In this document: positions 43,932-56,880 of the stretch, piece by piece
Numbering within the stretch: the first letter of the stretch is position 1
Layout: each line of letters opens with the position of its first letter
Assembly (NCBI GenBank): GCA_039602395.1
Contig: JBCNJP010000013.1
Location: forward strand, 23,759,254 to 23,823,253
DNA length: 64,000 nucleotides
Direction: 5' to 3'
Source: Deinandra increscens subsp. villosa
Taxonomy: Eukaryota; Streptophyta; Magnoliopsida; Asterales; Asteraceae
Position numbers and translations under genes: made by a program
Notes under the pieces: model-generated
What the model saw: the letters and a program-made list of their open reading frames with translations, nothing else
Database searches by the model: none
Told to the model about the DNA's origin: nothing

Positions 43932-44832
43932 AGCCGCTACTTAAATTACAAGCCTCATAATCTAGTCTACCTTTCTATCTGCGTTTACGATCGACCAGTT
44001 CTAAACCCTAACCGCCGCCTGCTCTTGCCGGAAAACCGATTCCGACCATCTCCGACCTCCTTCATCTAAACAGAGCACACCATTACCTTCGTCCTCATTT
44101 TCCGACTACGAACCCCTTGTCAATCGACAGTTTCCTCGTCATCTTGTCGGATTATTCACGCATTTTGTGGTTTGTTGTTCACTCGGTGTTCATCGTCATC
44201 TTTAACTGTGTTTCGAGTCGACTTCTCGTGATTAGGAACTGTTGTTGTGATTGTTGCTCGTTAAAGGTAGTGATTGATGCTTATTTTACATCAATGTTGT
44301 GTTTTTATGTGTTTTCGAAGCTTTTGCAGGTTCAATAATGGCGGAACTCTGTGTTTGCGATCGTCTCGAGGAAGAAGACGACGTTTGGTGTACGATCGGC
44401 ATTACGATCGACGATTACGATCGTCGACTACGATCGGAGTTTCCGGTAACGTTTACGATCGGGGTTAACGATTGAACATGTTTACGATTCACGATGTTTA
44501 CGTTCCCAATTGTTTCCGACTGAACTTTAATTGACCCAATCGTAAACCCGTTTTTCAATCGTAAACCCGAACAGTGAATCGTAAACACACTTAAATTTTG
44601 AATTTAAATCATAAACACTTAATATTTTTGGAATCTCTTTAAACTTAAGATAAAAATTAATGGTGTTCGTGAATTTTGTGTGTTTAAATCAATTATATTC
44701 CCTAAAAGTTTAAATTGGAATTTTGTGAACTTCAAAAGTAAAATTTGATTTTCAATTGAACTTCAACAAGGGTTAATAAACTTAATTGCACTTTAACGAA
44801 CAAGTCTGATACATGTGTCTTGTCCTTTTCAG

Positions 44833-47385
44833 ATGGCAGACGACATGCTAGATGAAGAGATAAAGTTTGAAAGTGATCACTGCATCCCGGCGTATCTTGA
44901 AGACCCACCAGAGAAGCATATGGAATTATTTTTTTCTCTGGTGGCCGGGATGAATGTATGAAAGATAAATCACGCTCGGAGAACAAGTGTGCTGATCGAC
45001 GAGCAGCTTGTGAGGGAGTTCTGGGGAATAGCGAGAGCAAATGCTGATAAGACAAGCATTACTGCAACAGTTCAGAACAGACAAATTGTGATTCTGGAAG
45101 AAGATATCAGAAAAGGGCTGAACATCAATGATCGAGCTGTTGATCCGATTGAGTATCCCAAGGAAGTTGTTTTAGCGGGTGCTCAATCTATGGGGTATGA
45201 TGGAATGTTTCCGCCCATTTTTAAGAAGTTGTTGCCGCACTACTGGAGGTGCCTGGCACACTATATGCAGAAATCATTTCTGGGCAAGAGAACTAGCTTT
45301 GATCAGCTCAACAAACTTCATGGAACTTCTTTTGTCGCATTGGCCTTGGACTGGAACTTCAACTTCTCCAAGATGATGCTATTAGACTGGATAGGCAATG
45401 CTGACTTGAGCGCCCAAGAACAGTTCCTGATGACACCAAGATTCGTACAGATGGTGGTCATGAAGAAATATCCCATGATTGAAGAGAGGGTGGAAAAACT
45501 GGATATTAAAGTAATGGATTGTGGAGTGTTTGGACTACAGACCCAAGACAGAAAGGGTAAAAACAGTTTTCAAGGAAGGCTTGAATGGGTCAAGAGGGGT
45601 GCATTTCCCGAAGTGGCAAGGGAACAAGAAGTTGAAGAATCTGAACCTGAAGCCGATGTGCCAACTGTGAATGCATCTGTTGCTGAAGATCAAGATATAA
45701 CAGCAACTCCGGCTGTAAATGTGCAAGAAGAAGATGTGGTGATACCTTCAGATGAAGAAAATGTTATGGGCGACATTTTTGCTAATCAAGGAAATATGGA
45801 TGATGATATCTATGGAGACTTGGAGCCAATAAATCTGAAAAGATCAAGAGATGTACTGAATTCATCTTCAAGTGGTGATTCCATCCCTCAAGAATTGGAT
45901 ATTCAGTTCAATGTGAATGAAATGCTCGAAGAGCCAGTCCCCTTCGTGAACCATCTCACAGAAAGAAGATAGATCCAAGAAGTATCCGATTCAAGTTCAC
46001 AAAGACTAGCTCAAGTCTGTTAATGGTCCATCCAACTGAGTCTAGTTCTCAAAGTCAAACTGCTCAAGAAGAATCAACAATTCCAATTATTGAAGATCAA
46101 CCTGCCCTGGTTCAGACTGAAAGCCCTCCTCTGAATGAACGTAGCCCTGTTCATGAAAAAAGGCAATCTATGGAGGTTGATAAAACTGTTGTTATTCCCA
46201 GCCCTGTGAGAATAAGTGTTTCTAGTGGAACAAGCTTGCCGCCAACTGCTATTCCAAGTTTCCGCCCACTTCAAGCTGCTGAGCTACCAATTGAGATGAG
46301 GATAAGTGCATACCCTCACATAAACTTTCTGATGTCTCATAACAGAATTAGGGAAACTGAGATAAAAGCTCTCCAGGCAGAAAACAGAAGGTTAAAGGAC
46401 AAGGAGGCGGCGGACAAGAATAGGTATGAAGTATATGTATGAGACCTTGATGGACCTGAAGAAGAAGTTTGGTAATTTGAAAAATGTTGTGGAGTCAAAT
46501 GCTTCAGGTGCCCCTGGTCAAGGTTCATCTCAAGGAGTGCAAGGTGCAGAAGCAGTGAATGTTGATGATGGAGATGACAAAATTGAAATGTCAGATTATG
46601 CCCGAAGTGGAAGGGTCATCTCCAAAGCGCCAGAAGGCCATGACAACTGGTTTAAAGATTTCTTTCAAGGACCAGCCCCCACTCAATACACCATTGATGT
46701 TGGTGAAAGCTCAATAGATAAAAGGGGGAGTCGTGAAGCCATTTTGTGCTGGCACTATGACATGGAGAAGAAGTTGTTTGCCATAATCCGTGACGGCTAC
46801 AGTCCAGTGGAATACTATAGAACACGTGCCCAATTTCATACCTGGACTGAGCCTGAGATTAGAAGTTTGCTAAGAGCTCCATACATTAACAGATGGAACA
46901 GCACCGAAGGAGATCTTATTCGAAACAACCCGATGAGCCAATTAGAGAACAATTTTGCAAACTTTGAGCTGAAGCAAGTGAGAAGGGTCGAGATTGGAAC
47001 TGACCCAGTGACTGGAGAGTCGATAGGAGAAGCAAGGAGGCCACCCACCAAGCGCACTAGAGTGATCAATATGTTGGATGAGATCGAAGACGGTACCCTA
47101 GTCAAAAACTTTGACTGTTGGTGTTATGATCCAATAACTCACGAGGTGGTGGTGCTCTGCAAGAGATTGAGGCAATTCCGTTTCTACGATCCAGTTGATC
47201 TACTAAGATTTGGAGAAAGAGACATCAAGCTCCTCGCCTCCCAACCTATTCTCGGTGATGAGAATGATATGGAAAATGCTATAAGGGTGGGGATCTTTCA
47301 TGGAATGGCTAATCGGATCGTGGAAAATGGATGGTGGTCAAACAATGTGCAGAACACTTTCAGATTCGATCTCCAGCTGCCGTAG
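44833..47385 (+). pseudogene. Copia-2 env-position extra ORF
   Basis: Homolog of 9214-11772. ATG at 44833 directly follows TTTTCAG, a good 3' splice site. Breaks: TGA at 44959-44961, a frameshift near 45940, and another near 46425. Conserved blocks include PPEKHMELFF, LLPHYWRCLAHYMQKSFLG, FLMTPRFVQMVVMKKYPMIEERVEKL, a coiled coil at about 46340-46500, CWHYDMEKKLFAIIRDGYSP and YDPVDLLRFGERDIKLLASQ. Conservation over more than 800 codons in two diverged copies shows past selection on the protein. Function unknown; no signal peptide seen. Confidence 0.78.
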
Positions 47386-47406
47386 ATAGTCTAATGGTTC
47401 ATGCCT

Positions 47407-47416
47407 AGGGGAAGAT
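47407..47416 (+). promoter_or_regulatory. Copia-2 polypurine tract
   Basis: AGGGGAAGAT directly before the LTR, identical to copia-1. Confidence 0.85.
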
Positions 47417-47825
47417 TGTTGGGCTATATTTATTAGAGGCATGAACATTAGTTATGGGCTAGCTTATTATTAGTTTTGGGCTTAGTTAGTTTATGTTTTA
47501 GGCCATGTGGGTAGATTTCTTTGTGTTTATGATTGGGCCTATTGCGTTTATGATTGGCCCTAGGTTTTGTAAGAGGTAGTATAAATACCTCTCTTATTTG
47601 TGTTTATGATTAAGCTTTTGGATTACATTTACGATTTTCTCTCTCTCTTTAGAGTTTCCGATCAGAATTCATTAGCTTCAAGTTTGTAGTGTTTTGCATT
47701 CAAGATTTGATCTTTATCTTAGATCAAATCTAGTTCTTCTACATTCTTCTTGAATCAATCACATACGAGGATTCCGCACTCGTTTGTGATTAGGATATCG
47801 TGATTGGTTGATTTTCGGACCTACA
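47417..47825 (+). repeat. Copia-2 3' LTR
   Basis: 409 bp, TGTTGGGC to CCTACA, with a TATAAATA box near 47580. The following AACCC is the expected target duplication. The undisturbed family sequence at 27131-27145 (minus strand) shows the empty site. Confidence 0.92.
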
Positions 47826-50347
47826 AACCCCCCTCTTACCCTCATCTTAGACAATCTTTGCTTAGATTAAAACATCTTCAAAACATTCAAAATTCCATTT
47901 AAATAACCTTTGTATTTTGGACTCAAAACATTTTCCTTACTCAAGACCTTTTAAAAGATATATATTTATAATAACCATTTATTATAACTCTTCTGAAAAC
48001 TGTTCATAACAGGTAATCATAATCTCAAACATTTATAAGTCTTTAAAACATTCCACGTATGTGTATTAACACAAAACACATAAAAGCATTTAACTCAAAT
48101 ACTTTTCAAGTAAACAGTTGAATATATATCATTGCATGTATATCAGCCCGAAAACATTAAAACATTTAAAATATTTAAAAGTGGGCTCATAGAACTCACC
48201 TTATACTCTTAAGCAGTTAATTCAGGTAAAACCTCCGCTATGCCTTCCAATTAAACCTAATCGCGTATTGTATGGCGTTAACGCAAGGTTTAATATAATA
48301 AACATTCTTATGTTTATTTTAACATCTTATTATCTTAATAATATTCAATTATTAAGTTCATTCCTTCTAAAAGGTCAAAATGACCAAAATGCCCTTTAGG
48401 CAGTTATCCTTTTCTTTAATGATAATACGAAGATGCGCATTCCTATAAGTAAACGCTCACTCCAGGATCGCCCAGTGAGGTATGCCAGTTCCCAGTTGGG
48501 ATTTATGCGACACCCTCGCTTTGCCAGAAACCCCAACGTATAGGCGCTTACCCTTCCGGTCCGCACGAACTTCTAAATATCCAATTAACTCGATATATTC
48601 AATACTTTAATATTTATCAATTTTAACTTCATATATACTTATTATACATGTAAACATGGTATTATAACAAAAATCAAGTCCCCATACCCTCCGGATTATT
48701 TTATATTAAATAATCTTATTTAGAAACCCTAATTTCCCGTTTTTCTCATTTCTTGACCAAAACTCGTTTTTATTCGAAACCGACATAGGGTTTTATCCGC
48801 TAAAACATTTTATAATATGCTTTAAAATATTAAAGCTTAATTCAAAACCGTTTACTCGATTTGAGCAGAACAACGTCTAGAAAACCCTAATGTTGGCCTG
48901 TCAACAAATCATTTACCAAACCTTTTCCAATTGTGAAATAAACTTAGGGTTTTCTTAAAACACATTATTTTAGGATTACCTATAAAAATTCAGACCCTAA
49001 TTCCAACCCGATCACCCGATTTTGGCAAAACAAGTTTAAGAACCTTAATTAAAGCATAGTTTTAGAACTCGATCTTAGACATGAATTTAACAGAAATTGA
49101 TAAGGGGCTTTTAAAGAGCATACCCAAGAAATGGTGGACTGCTGGAAATCAGCTTCTAACTCCAGGCAGATTGCACGAATTTGACAGAAGAAGGGTTCGG
49201 CTCATATGAGGGTTTTTAGAAGGAAATTTCGTGAATTGGTGATTGATTTCAACGAATTGAGGCTGCTATTTATAGTGTTAGGTGCGTCCAGAGGTGCTAA
49301 CACGTGTGGGGGTGAGTAATGACTTGAAATCGACACGCAATTGAGGTAAACTTGGTCTGCAATTCGAAATACGTGGGCAAAAACGGACCCAGAATCAAAT
49401 CTGTGACCTATTGTGGGTCGCGTATCGCGCCACTCTTGCTATCCTCCCTCGAGATACGCCTGGCATCTTTCACATATTGACAGTTTTGGTCCTTATATTT
49501 TATATTTACAATTTAGCCCTCAGACTTCTACCAAACTGTTATTTTATGCTTTAAAACATTATGGGGCATATTTATAAAAGTTTCTAAAGCTCGGGACATG
49601 CTGGATGATATATGTATACATACGTATATATATATATTAGTATTTTGCATTTTAGCCCCTCATATTTTTATCTCTTTATCATTTTATGTTACGATTCACT
49701 TTAGGATACATTTATAATAACTTCTAAGCCACGGGTTCATATAAATACGTATAGTACTCGTATACATTACGTATTTATTTATTTTTAACTATCCGTTTAA
49801 CGTAAGGATACGTTCTTATCTATGTTTCACGTGTTTAACTATTCTAACACGTATTCCCACGTATATGTTCATCAAATAACCATCTCCCATGCATTTAAGT
49901 TATTAGATTGTATATATGTATATACTTACACATGTATCTCACATAACACAATCGTGTAAAGGTATTTTCTTCTAGTTATCATGTATTTCTATCATATCAA
50001 CTTCTAAACACGTATTTCATTCTAATATCATATATATCACTTATCATGGTTATAAAATACGTACCTATCATATTTCCTTATCTCATTTTATCAACATGCG
50101 TATAATGCTACTTTTTATCAATTCATTACCCGATAAGGGGCAAACATGCAATTTTTCATACGTTCTGTCACGTTTAGCCATCTAACACATATATCATATG
50201 TATCTATAACATAAACACGTATACTATTTGCAAATCTTTAACTTTTATCCATTTACTAACCCGTAAACTATATCAATACATGTTTTAGCTACTTAACACA
50301 TATAGCACACGTATATAATTCAAGTTATGAAATTTTGGGGTGTTACA
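47826..50347 (-). repeat. Inverted chromovirus-like LTR, 5' part
   Basis: On the minus strand it begins TGTAACACCCCAAAATTTC at 50347, the usual start of long plant chromovirus (Tekay/Del-type) LTRs. A minus-strand TATA box (CTATAAATAG) lies at 49267-49276, and AT-rich sequence follows. Copia-2 interrupts it at 47825. With the 3' part at 27146-27957 the whole LTR would be about 3.3 kb. No gene. Confidence 0.65.
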
Positions 50348-51370
50348 ATATATCTTGTTTGGTTGTGTTTTGAATATGTATCTTACTTCAGTATGAGATT
50401 GATCATCAGAAGATTCGGCTTAAGCAAAAGTAACTTTCTTGTTTGAATTCTGATTTAGGAACTTGAAAATCAGGTTCACTCATGATATGGTTCTCAATTG
50501 GAATGTCTTTGTTTTGTGAACCTGGACATCCTAAAACACTTCTTCTATCTTGATCTTCTCCTTGTCATTTTGAATACTACTTACAAGTCTATCTATTTTC
50601 TAAAGAATTTTATTCACTTTCAATGCAATCCTTTCAGAAAATGTCAATGATGTGTCAGAAGATGACTTTTAAGTTGGAAACATCGTTGTTTCTTCCAGAA
50701 TGACACATTTTATCTTCTCATTCTTGATCTTAAACTTGACATGCAATTCTGACACTTCTTATGTCAAGGGATCAATTTTCTTTTGGTAGAATTTTTCATC
50801 CTCCAATAATTTTCTGTATGCTGAACTCTTATTATTCAGATCAGCAAGCAACTTTGTGTTTTGCTTTTGATAATTTTCAAGTTTGGCAGTATATTCAGTG
50901 CACATTATTTTCAGAATCTCACAATTTGCACAAGATTTGGATTCCTCAATGTCATTTTTCTTTCAAGATCATTCAATCCAACATATTCTGAGCAAGAGCA
51001 TCCCATAACACTTTAGAATTCTTGCAAGTCTTGAATTGAGGTAGTAATTCTTTTGACAATGCCATTGTAAGAACTTTTCTTGTCTTTTTTTTTCTTTCTC
51101 ATAACTTTTATTTTCCTCGGATGAAAGATTTCTTTGCATTTTAGGTACCCCATCAAAATAAGTTGGATAAGTAAACTCTTTCTTAATTGAAATCCACAAA
51201 TCTTCACCCACTTATCAACATATGCCTTAAATTTTGTTATCTAACTAGGATAATCCTCAAGCTTTACTAGTTTGGCACATTCTGATGTTCACGAACAATA
51301 AAAACATCAATTGCATTCATTTTGAAAATTTGTATAATTCTACTTCAACAAACCGAAAGAATTTCAAAAA
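50348..51370 (-). pseudogene. Degraded copia gag, minus strand
   Basis: Broken minus-strand frames read like a copia gag: an N-terminal block ending in KEFTYPTYFDGVPKMQRNLS, a KVLWDAL-like trace near 51000, and further left a coiled-coil part (SAYRKLLEDEKFYQKKIDPL) comparable to the copia-1 gag region 2380-2515. Many stops. No LTR seen at either side. Confidence 0.5.
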
Positions 51371-52207
51371 TATTTTGTAAAATTTTTAATATTTTCTTTA
51401 ATAATTTCTTTCAAGAAAAAAAAAACTTTGAAAGACAAAATGTTTATGTTTTTTTTAAGAAAAAACTAATCAATGAAAAATAACATGGTAAAACCGAAAA
51501 CAAAAACAAACGTGTTTATGTTCGTTAACCGATTCAACAAACACAAAAATAAATTTTGGGTTCACGAATCAATTCAACAAACACAAAACTTTAGTGTTAA
51601 TTTTTCCTTTTTAAATTCTGTTGTTTTTTTTATATATATTTTTAAAAATAAAAACTTATGTAAAATTGTTTTTATGTAAAGTTTGTTATTTATTTTTTAG
51701 TATAACTTTTTTAATTGTTGAAGTAAAACAAAAACATTTTTAAAAATGCAAGGACCAAAAATATCAATTGGTAAATTTGTCCCTAGTAAGATAAAATAGT
51801 CGTGGTTTTTTTTTTACTTCTTCTTTTGCCGTTGAACCAAAACAAACAGAAGATACTAAATCCAACGAAGTAAGTTTGAAAATTCCGGCAAGCCCAGAAA
51901 TTCGGTGAACCAGCTATGTCGAACTCGAAATCAGCAGGGAACAATCACCGGCGAACCAGACTGTGTACCGGCGAACCAACGACCAATGGAGAACTAAAAA
52001 ATCCGGTGAAAACTGAATTTTCCGGCGAATCCCGTTTTTTCGGCGAACACCCCAATTTTCAAACTGCGATATCTCTCTTAAATTTGCACGAAAATCACTT
52101 CTGTAAGTTGCTATAGATTCGTAAGAACGAGAAGAACAAAACTAGCACCATTGTTGATAACTTTTGATCAGGTTTTAGCATCGAACGAAGAACTCCGTAG
52201 AACTATC
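51371..52207 (+). other. AT-rich sequence, then a CCGGCGAA-rich stretch
   Basis: 51371-51840 is AT-rich without features. 51880-52050 has at least five CCGGCGAA or near-copies (ACCGGCGAACC twice, TCCGGCGAATCC, TTCGGCGAACA, TCCGGTGAA). A 66-codon open stretch (51916-52116) covers it, but I see no support for a gene. Confidence 0.4.
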
Positions 52208-52980
52208 TGTTATGGTCCTATATTCTACTGATAGTCTCCGACGAGTTGGGACCCTTGGATGTTAAACCTACAGGGACTGCGTTTTAGGTAGCCAAACCCA
52301 GGATTTTTGCTTATATTTTATTTAATTATTATCCCAGGATGTAGTGTACTCTGAATTTATTTGACTACTCAATCCTAACATGCACGAGTACCCTGCATGC
52401 TAGGAAAGCATTACTAATGTTTCTCTTTGATTCTGTGTGTTTAAGCCAGGAGCGAAAAGGAAGATAACGGTCATATGGACCTTGTCAAAGTCAGAGGCAC
52501 GTGTGGAAGAAGAGACCCGCTGCTGAACTCGGTCATATAACGGCCAAAAGTGGTTGAAAGAAGATCCCAGGAATCTCGGGATGTTAGTTAGGTTTCCTAT
52601 GTATTTACGCGGCATAGGACTTAGTTTTTTCACTCTCTCGATCACCTGTATTCACACTACCACATAGCAATCAAGCCGCAAACACTTGTACTCGGAATAT
52701 TTTACTTAGCATTAAATAGGCAATGTGTGTTATCGTTTCCGAAGGGGTTTTTTATGCCGACAATTCTTAAAGACATTCAAGGATTAAGGGCTTTTCCCCC
52801 TTTCAAATCTCGTTGTTCTTAATTGCATCCAGGAAAGTGTTCACTTGTGTTTCCACTCATATAAACTAAACCTTGAATTTCAACAAATTAATCTGATTTT
52901 TGGTATCCTACATCCAGGGCACCATACCTCACAAACGAATTTGGTTACTTAATTTAGCTTCATCATTTTTGACCAAAACA
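52208..52980 (+). repeat. Gypsy D 5' LTR
   Basis: 773 bp from TGTTATGG to AAAACA. Its first part matches 61852-61913, apart from an insertion of about 10 bp in the 3' copy. Confidence 0.88.
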
Positions 52981-52983
52981 TTT

Positions 52984-53001
52984 TGGCGCCCACCGTGGGG
53001 C
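52984..53001 (+). promoter_or_regulatory. Gypsy D primer binding site
   Basis: TGGCGCCCACCGTGGGGC, three bases after the LTR. The tRNA is not identified. Confidence 0.8.
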
Positions 53002-53074
53002 AATTGGTGTCAATATTTTTCCAAACTCTTGTTAGATTTATTCTCAACTTGATTTTTACAAAAATCTATCAAAA

Positions 53075-54960
53075 ATGGCAACACAACCAAGTACCTCGAA
53101 TGCAACTACCCCTGCAAGCACTTCTACTACTACTAGCACTGTTCTTCCTCCACCACCGCCACGGGTCACCACGTCAACATCCACTACCGTGAACTGCAAT
53201 ACCAGCAGGGCTACCAATTAGGGTGTCATGGGCACAGGACGTAGTGGAGAAATTCCACTAATGGTCTCCAACGATGAACTCCTTACAATGTTCGCAAAAG
53301 TACAGCAATATATGGAACAATAGCAGAAAGTGAACCGGGACATGTTTGGAGAGGTAGCCAAGCTGGGGTCAGAGATGAACAGGGTGGATCATACACCCGT
53401 GTCTCTTGTTCAGGCTAGAAGGCTGCCATACGGCAGTCCTGGGAACGGATCCAGTCTAGCAGATGACATTCAAATCATTGATCTGAGGCCTACATATGCT
53501 ACTGCTCATACTACCTTCTCTGAAAGGCCCAAGATGTCTACATTCAGGGATTCTGCCTCGAATCCTGGGGGCACCACTACCTAGGATACTGGTAATGTCC
53601 TTGGAACCCCTAATCTTAATGGTCATACTAATGAATCTGTGCAGGATACAGGCTTAAGCCCGGCAGTGGCAAAGGAACTCAAAAAGCTGAAGGAGATGAT
53701 CTCAAGTGTTTCTGGGGTGGTTCAGCCTATCCCTGAAGTAGGTCCATCAAGCCATCGACTTTCGAGGTTCACTTCCCCAATATGTGACGTGGAGATACCC
53801 AAGAGGTTTCAGACTCCCAGTATGAAACTGTACGATGTCACGACTGATCTGGAGGAACACGTGGCTCAGTATATGGAAAGAATGTAGGTGATCTACATAC
53901 CCCCTGATATCAAGGAGGAATGCTTATCTAAGGTCTTTGGGTCAACACTAACAGGTTCAGCCTTAAAATGGCTGCTGAGTATTCCGCCCTATTCTATCCC
54001 ATCCTTTCTCATTTAATTAACTTATTTAATAACCAATTTTCTTGTAGTCACAGTTTTGAAAAACTGACGAGTGATCTTTACAGGGTTACCCAGAATGCTA
54101 ACGAGTCTATCAGGGATTATGTGAACAAGTTCGCCAAGGAGACCCTGGATATTCTCAACATGGACATGGCTACTGCTATCCAAGCATTCAAGATGGGTCT
54201 CAAGAAGGATTCGCCCTTCTATCAAGATCTTGTAATGAATCCCTGTCACAGACTTAATGAAGTAAGGCATTGGGCCCTGCGATTCATCAGGCTTGAAGAG
54301 GATAGGAAAATACGGGAAAAAGTTGACGTTGTCCCAGGATACGGATCTTCCAACAGTAAATCAGAACCGACACATCCATGGTCCCAGAGGCCTAAACCCT
54401 GTTCCAAACTTGATAATCCAAGGGTTAATAGGGTCAATCAGGGTGAAGACGAGGATGATGAAGAGTATCCTACTTTCAATGAGTTTTGTTTTGCTACTGA
54501 TATTGCAGGTGTGATTAATGCTATGTAGGACCTGGGGGACAAAGCAAGGTGGCCCAGAAAGACAGACAAACAAGCATCCTGGAATGATACGTCCAAGTGG
54601 TGCGCATACCATGAGGAATTTGGCCATGTAACCAAGGATTGCATGGCTATGCGGAAGGAAATCAATTATTTACTGAGTAAAGGCTTCCTGAAGGAACTCC
54701 TAGGGAGGAAGAAAGACAAATCCAAGGGCGCTGATCAGTCTGCGAAATCCAGGGGCACTGACCAGACCCAGGATGCAGACAGATCACGCGCGCATCCCGA
54801 ACGGGCAACGTCTCCATCCTCGGATGCAAAGGTAATTTATTTTATTTCTGGTGGATTTTATATATGTGGTACTTCTTATTCTGCAGCTAAAAGGCACGCG
54901 AGGGAAACCAAATCAGACATACCCAGGAAATCTGTCAAAGCCTCAGTACAAACAGACGTG
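53075..54960 (+). pseudogene. gag: Gypsy D gag
   Basis: Starts MATQPSTSNATT. It has the retrotransposon gag core (FNNQFSCSHSFEKLTSDLY, DYVNKFAKETLDI, LKKDSPFYQDLVMNPCHR; about 54020-54310) and zinc motif CAYHEEFGHVTKDC (54601-54642). Stops near 53218, 53321, 53582, 53885 and 54526 plus frameshifts break it. Gag, protease and pol appear to have been one long frame, as usual in this lineage. Confidence 0.82.
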
Positions 54961-55460
54961 AAGGATGTTACCTTTGGTGAAGATGGCAGATGCAACGTCA
55001 TGGACCCTCACCATGATGGGCTCGTGATCACACTCTACATAGCCAACCATTTCATGAAGAGGATCCTAATTGACGGACGCAGTTCTGTCAATATTATTAA
55101 ACTTGAAACGTTAAACAAGATGGGGATACCCTAGGAGAAGTGGAGCTTCCAGTTTATGTTAAGGGGGTGAACTTGATGCAACGCTTTTGTGTCATGGATG
55201 CTCCATCCGGATACAACATTATCCTGGGCAGACCCAGGATTCACGACATGAAAGTTGTCCCCTCTACGTATCATCAGTGCGTCAAGCTGCCAACACCCTG
55301 GGGAGTGGTCACCATCCACAGCGACCAATAGGAAGCCAAATACTACTACACCTTAGCCATGAAGATTTCAGCCAAAGCCCGGCAAGGATAGCAAATAAAG
55401 AAAAAGGCCAGGGACATCCTAGAGTCAAGGGAGCAGGATGTAAAGCAAGTAGTCCTAGAC
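54961..55460 (+). pseudogene. Gypsy D protease region
   Basis: HHDGLVITLYIANHFMKRIL leads to the catalytic loop, which reads D-G-R-S where B has D-G-G-S (55072-55083), so the active-site turn is damaged. SGYNIILGRPRIHDMKVVPS follows. TAG after MGIP (about 55132) is shared with B. Confidence 0.78.
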
Positions 55461-56880
55461 CCCTTGCATCCTAGGAAAAAGGTATCAATAGGCACTAACA
55501 TCCCTGTCCCCATTGAAGAAGAATTGGAGAAATTTCTCCGGTCCAGAATGTCAACATTTGCGTGGAACACTGAAGATATGACAGGTATATCCAAAGATGT
55601 TATAATACATAAACTTGGTATTGATCCTTCTTACAGGCCCGTCCATCAAAAGAGGAGAAAGTACGCTCCTGAGAAGCATGTAATAATCCAAGAGGAGGTA
55701 TACCGTCTACTGAAGAATAAGATGATCAGAGAGGTTAAGTTCTCAAGATGGTTGGCCAATGTGGTGGTAGTGGAAAAGAAAATTGGCAAATGGAGGGTCT
55801 GTGTAGATTATATAGACCTGAACCGTGCATGCCCTGAAGACCCTTTTCCTTTACCACACATTAACTCCATGGTGGATGCAACGACAGGTCATGAAATGCT
55901 AACATTCATGGAGGCCACCTCTGAATTTTAAGAAATTCAAATGGAACCCAGTGATCAAGAGGATACAGCCTTCGTCACACCAACACGTATTTATTGTTAT
56001 ATTTTTATGCGTTTTGGATTGAAAAATGCAGAGGAAACCTACCAAATATTAGTGAATATGATGTTCAAACAAAAGCTAGGAGAGACTATGGAGATATACA
56101 TAGATGACATGGTGGTAAAGTCCCTAGATGTCAGCACCCATGTCCAGGATATTAAAGAATCTTTTGACATCTTAGACAAGTACAATATGAAGCTGACCCA
56201 GAAAAGTGTCATTTTGGAGTGGGTGCTGGCAAATTCCTGGGTTACATGGTGACCAAAAAAGGAATCGAAGCTAGCCTAGAACAAATTCGTGCCATAATGA
56301 ACCTGAAGTCAACAGAGTCAACCAAGGATGTACAAAGGCTGACAGGTTGTGTTGCAGCCCTGAAAAGATTCATTTCCAAATCCTCGGAGAGGTGTCGTGA
56401 TTTTTATGATATTCTGAGGAAAAATAAAAAGTTTGAAGGGACGTCCCAACATGAAGAAGCCTTCCAGGATCTGAAAACTTATTTATCCTCGTCACCCCTT
56501 CTAATGAAGCCGAATCCAGGGGAGCCTTTATCATTTTACCTTGCGGTCCCAAGAAACAAGGTAAGCGAGGTCCTAACCAAGGATGCGGACGGTTAACAAC
56601 ACCCAGTATATTACGTAAGTAAAAGTCTTCTTGATGCTGAATCCAGGTATTCGCATTTAGAGAAACTTATATTAGCCCTAAGTATGGCTTCTACTAAACT
56701 TAGACACTATTTTGAAACTCATACTATACATGTGAAAACTAATTACCCTATAAAATATTGTCTTAAGGAAATCTGAGATGTCAGGGAGGATGGCAAAATG
56801 GTCTCTGAAGTTGAGTGCTTACAACCTGGTATATGAAGCAAGAACAGCCATAAAATAACAAGCTCCAGCAGACTTTGTGG
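55461..56880 (+). pseudogene. Gypsy D reverse transcriptase and first RNase H
   Basis: RT from MIREVKFSRWLANVVVV and DPFPLPHINSMVD to YIDD at 56096-56107. RNase H from the EAFQDLKTYLSS block to about 56870. Breaks: TAA after the TSEF motif (about 55930), a frameshift near 56200, TAA near 56595 and further small indels. It keeps CAA at 55689-55691 and TAC near 56241 where A and B have stops. Confidence 0.87.

Larger units (their letters stand above)
43932..47825 (+). mobile_element. Copia-2: env-position region and 3' LTR
   Basis: Collinear with copia-1 from about 8370 to 12187, without 5' LTR, gag or pol. The leader part (43985-44832) repeats the AAACCCTAA box (44003-44011), the GTTTACGA array (about 44450-44590) and a candidate 63-bp GT-AG intron (44267-44329). 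It is inserted in an inverted chromovirus-like LTR on its right. Confidence 0.88.

Noticed and set aside
52983..53192. 69-codon ORF over the gypsy D primer site
   Set aside because: Runs in the wrong frame over leader and gag start.
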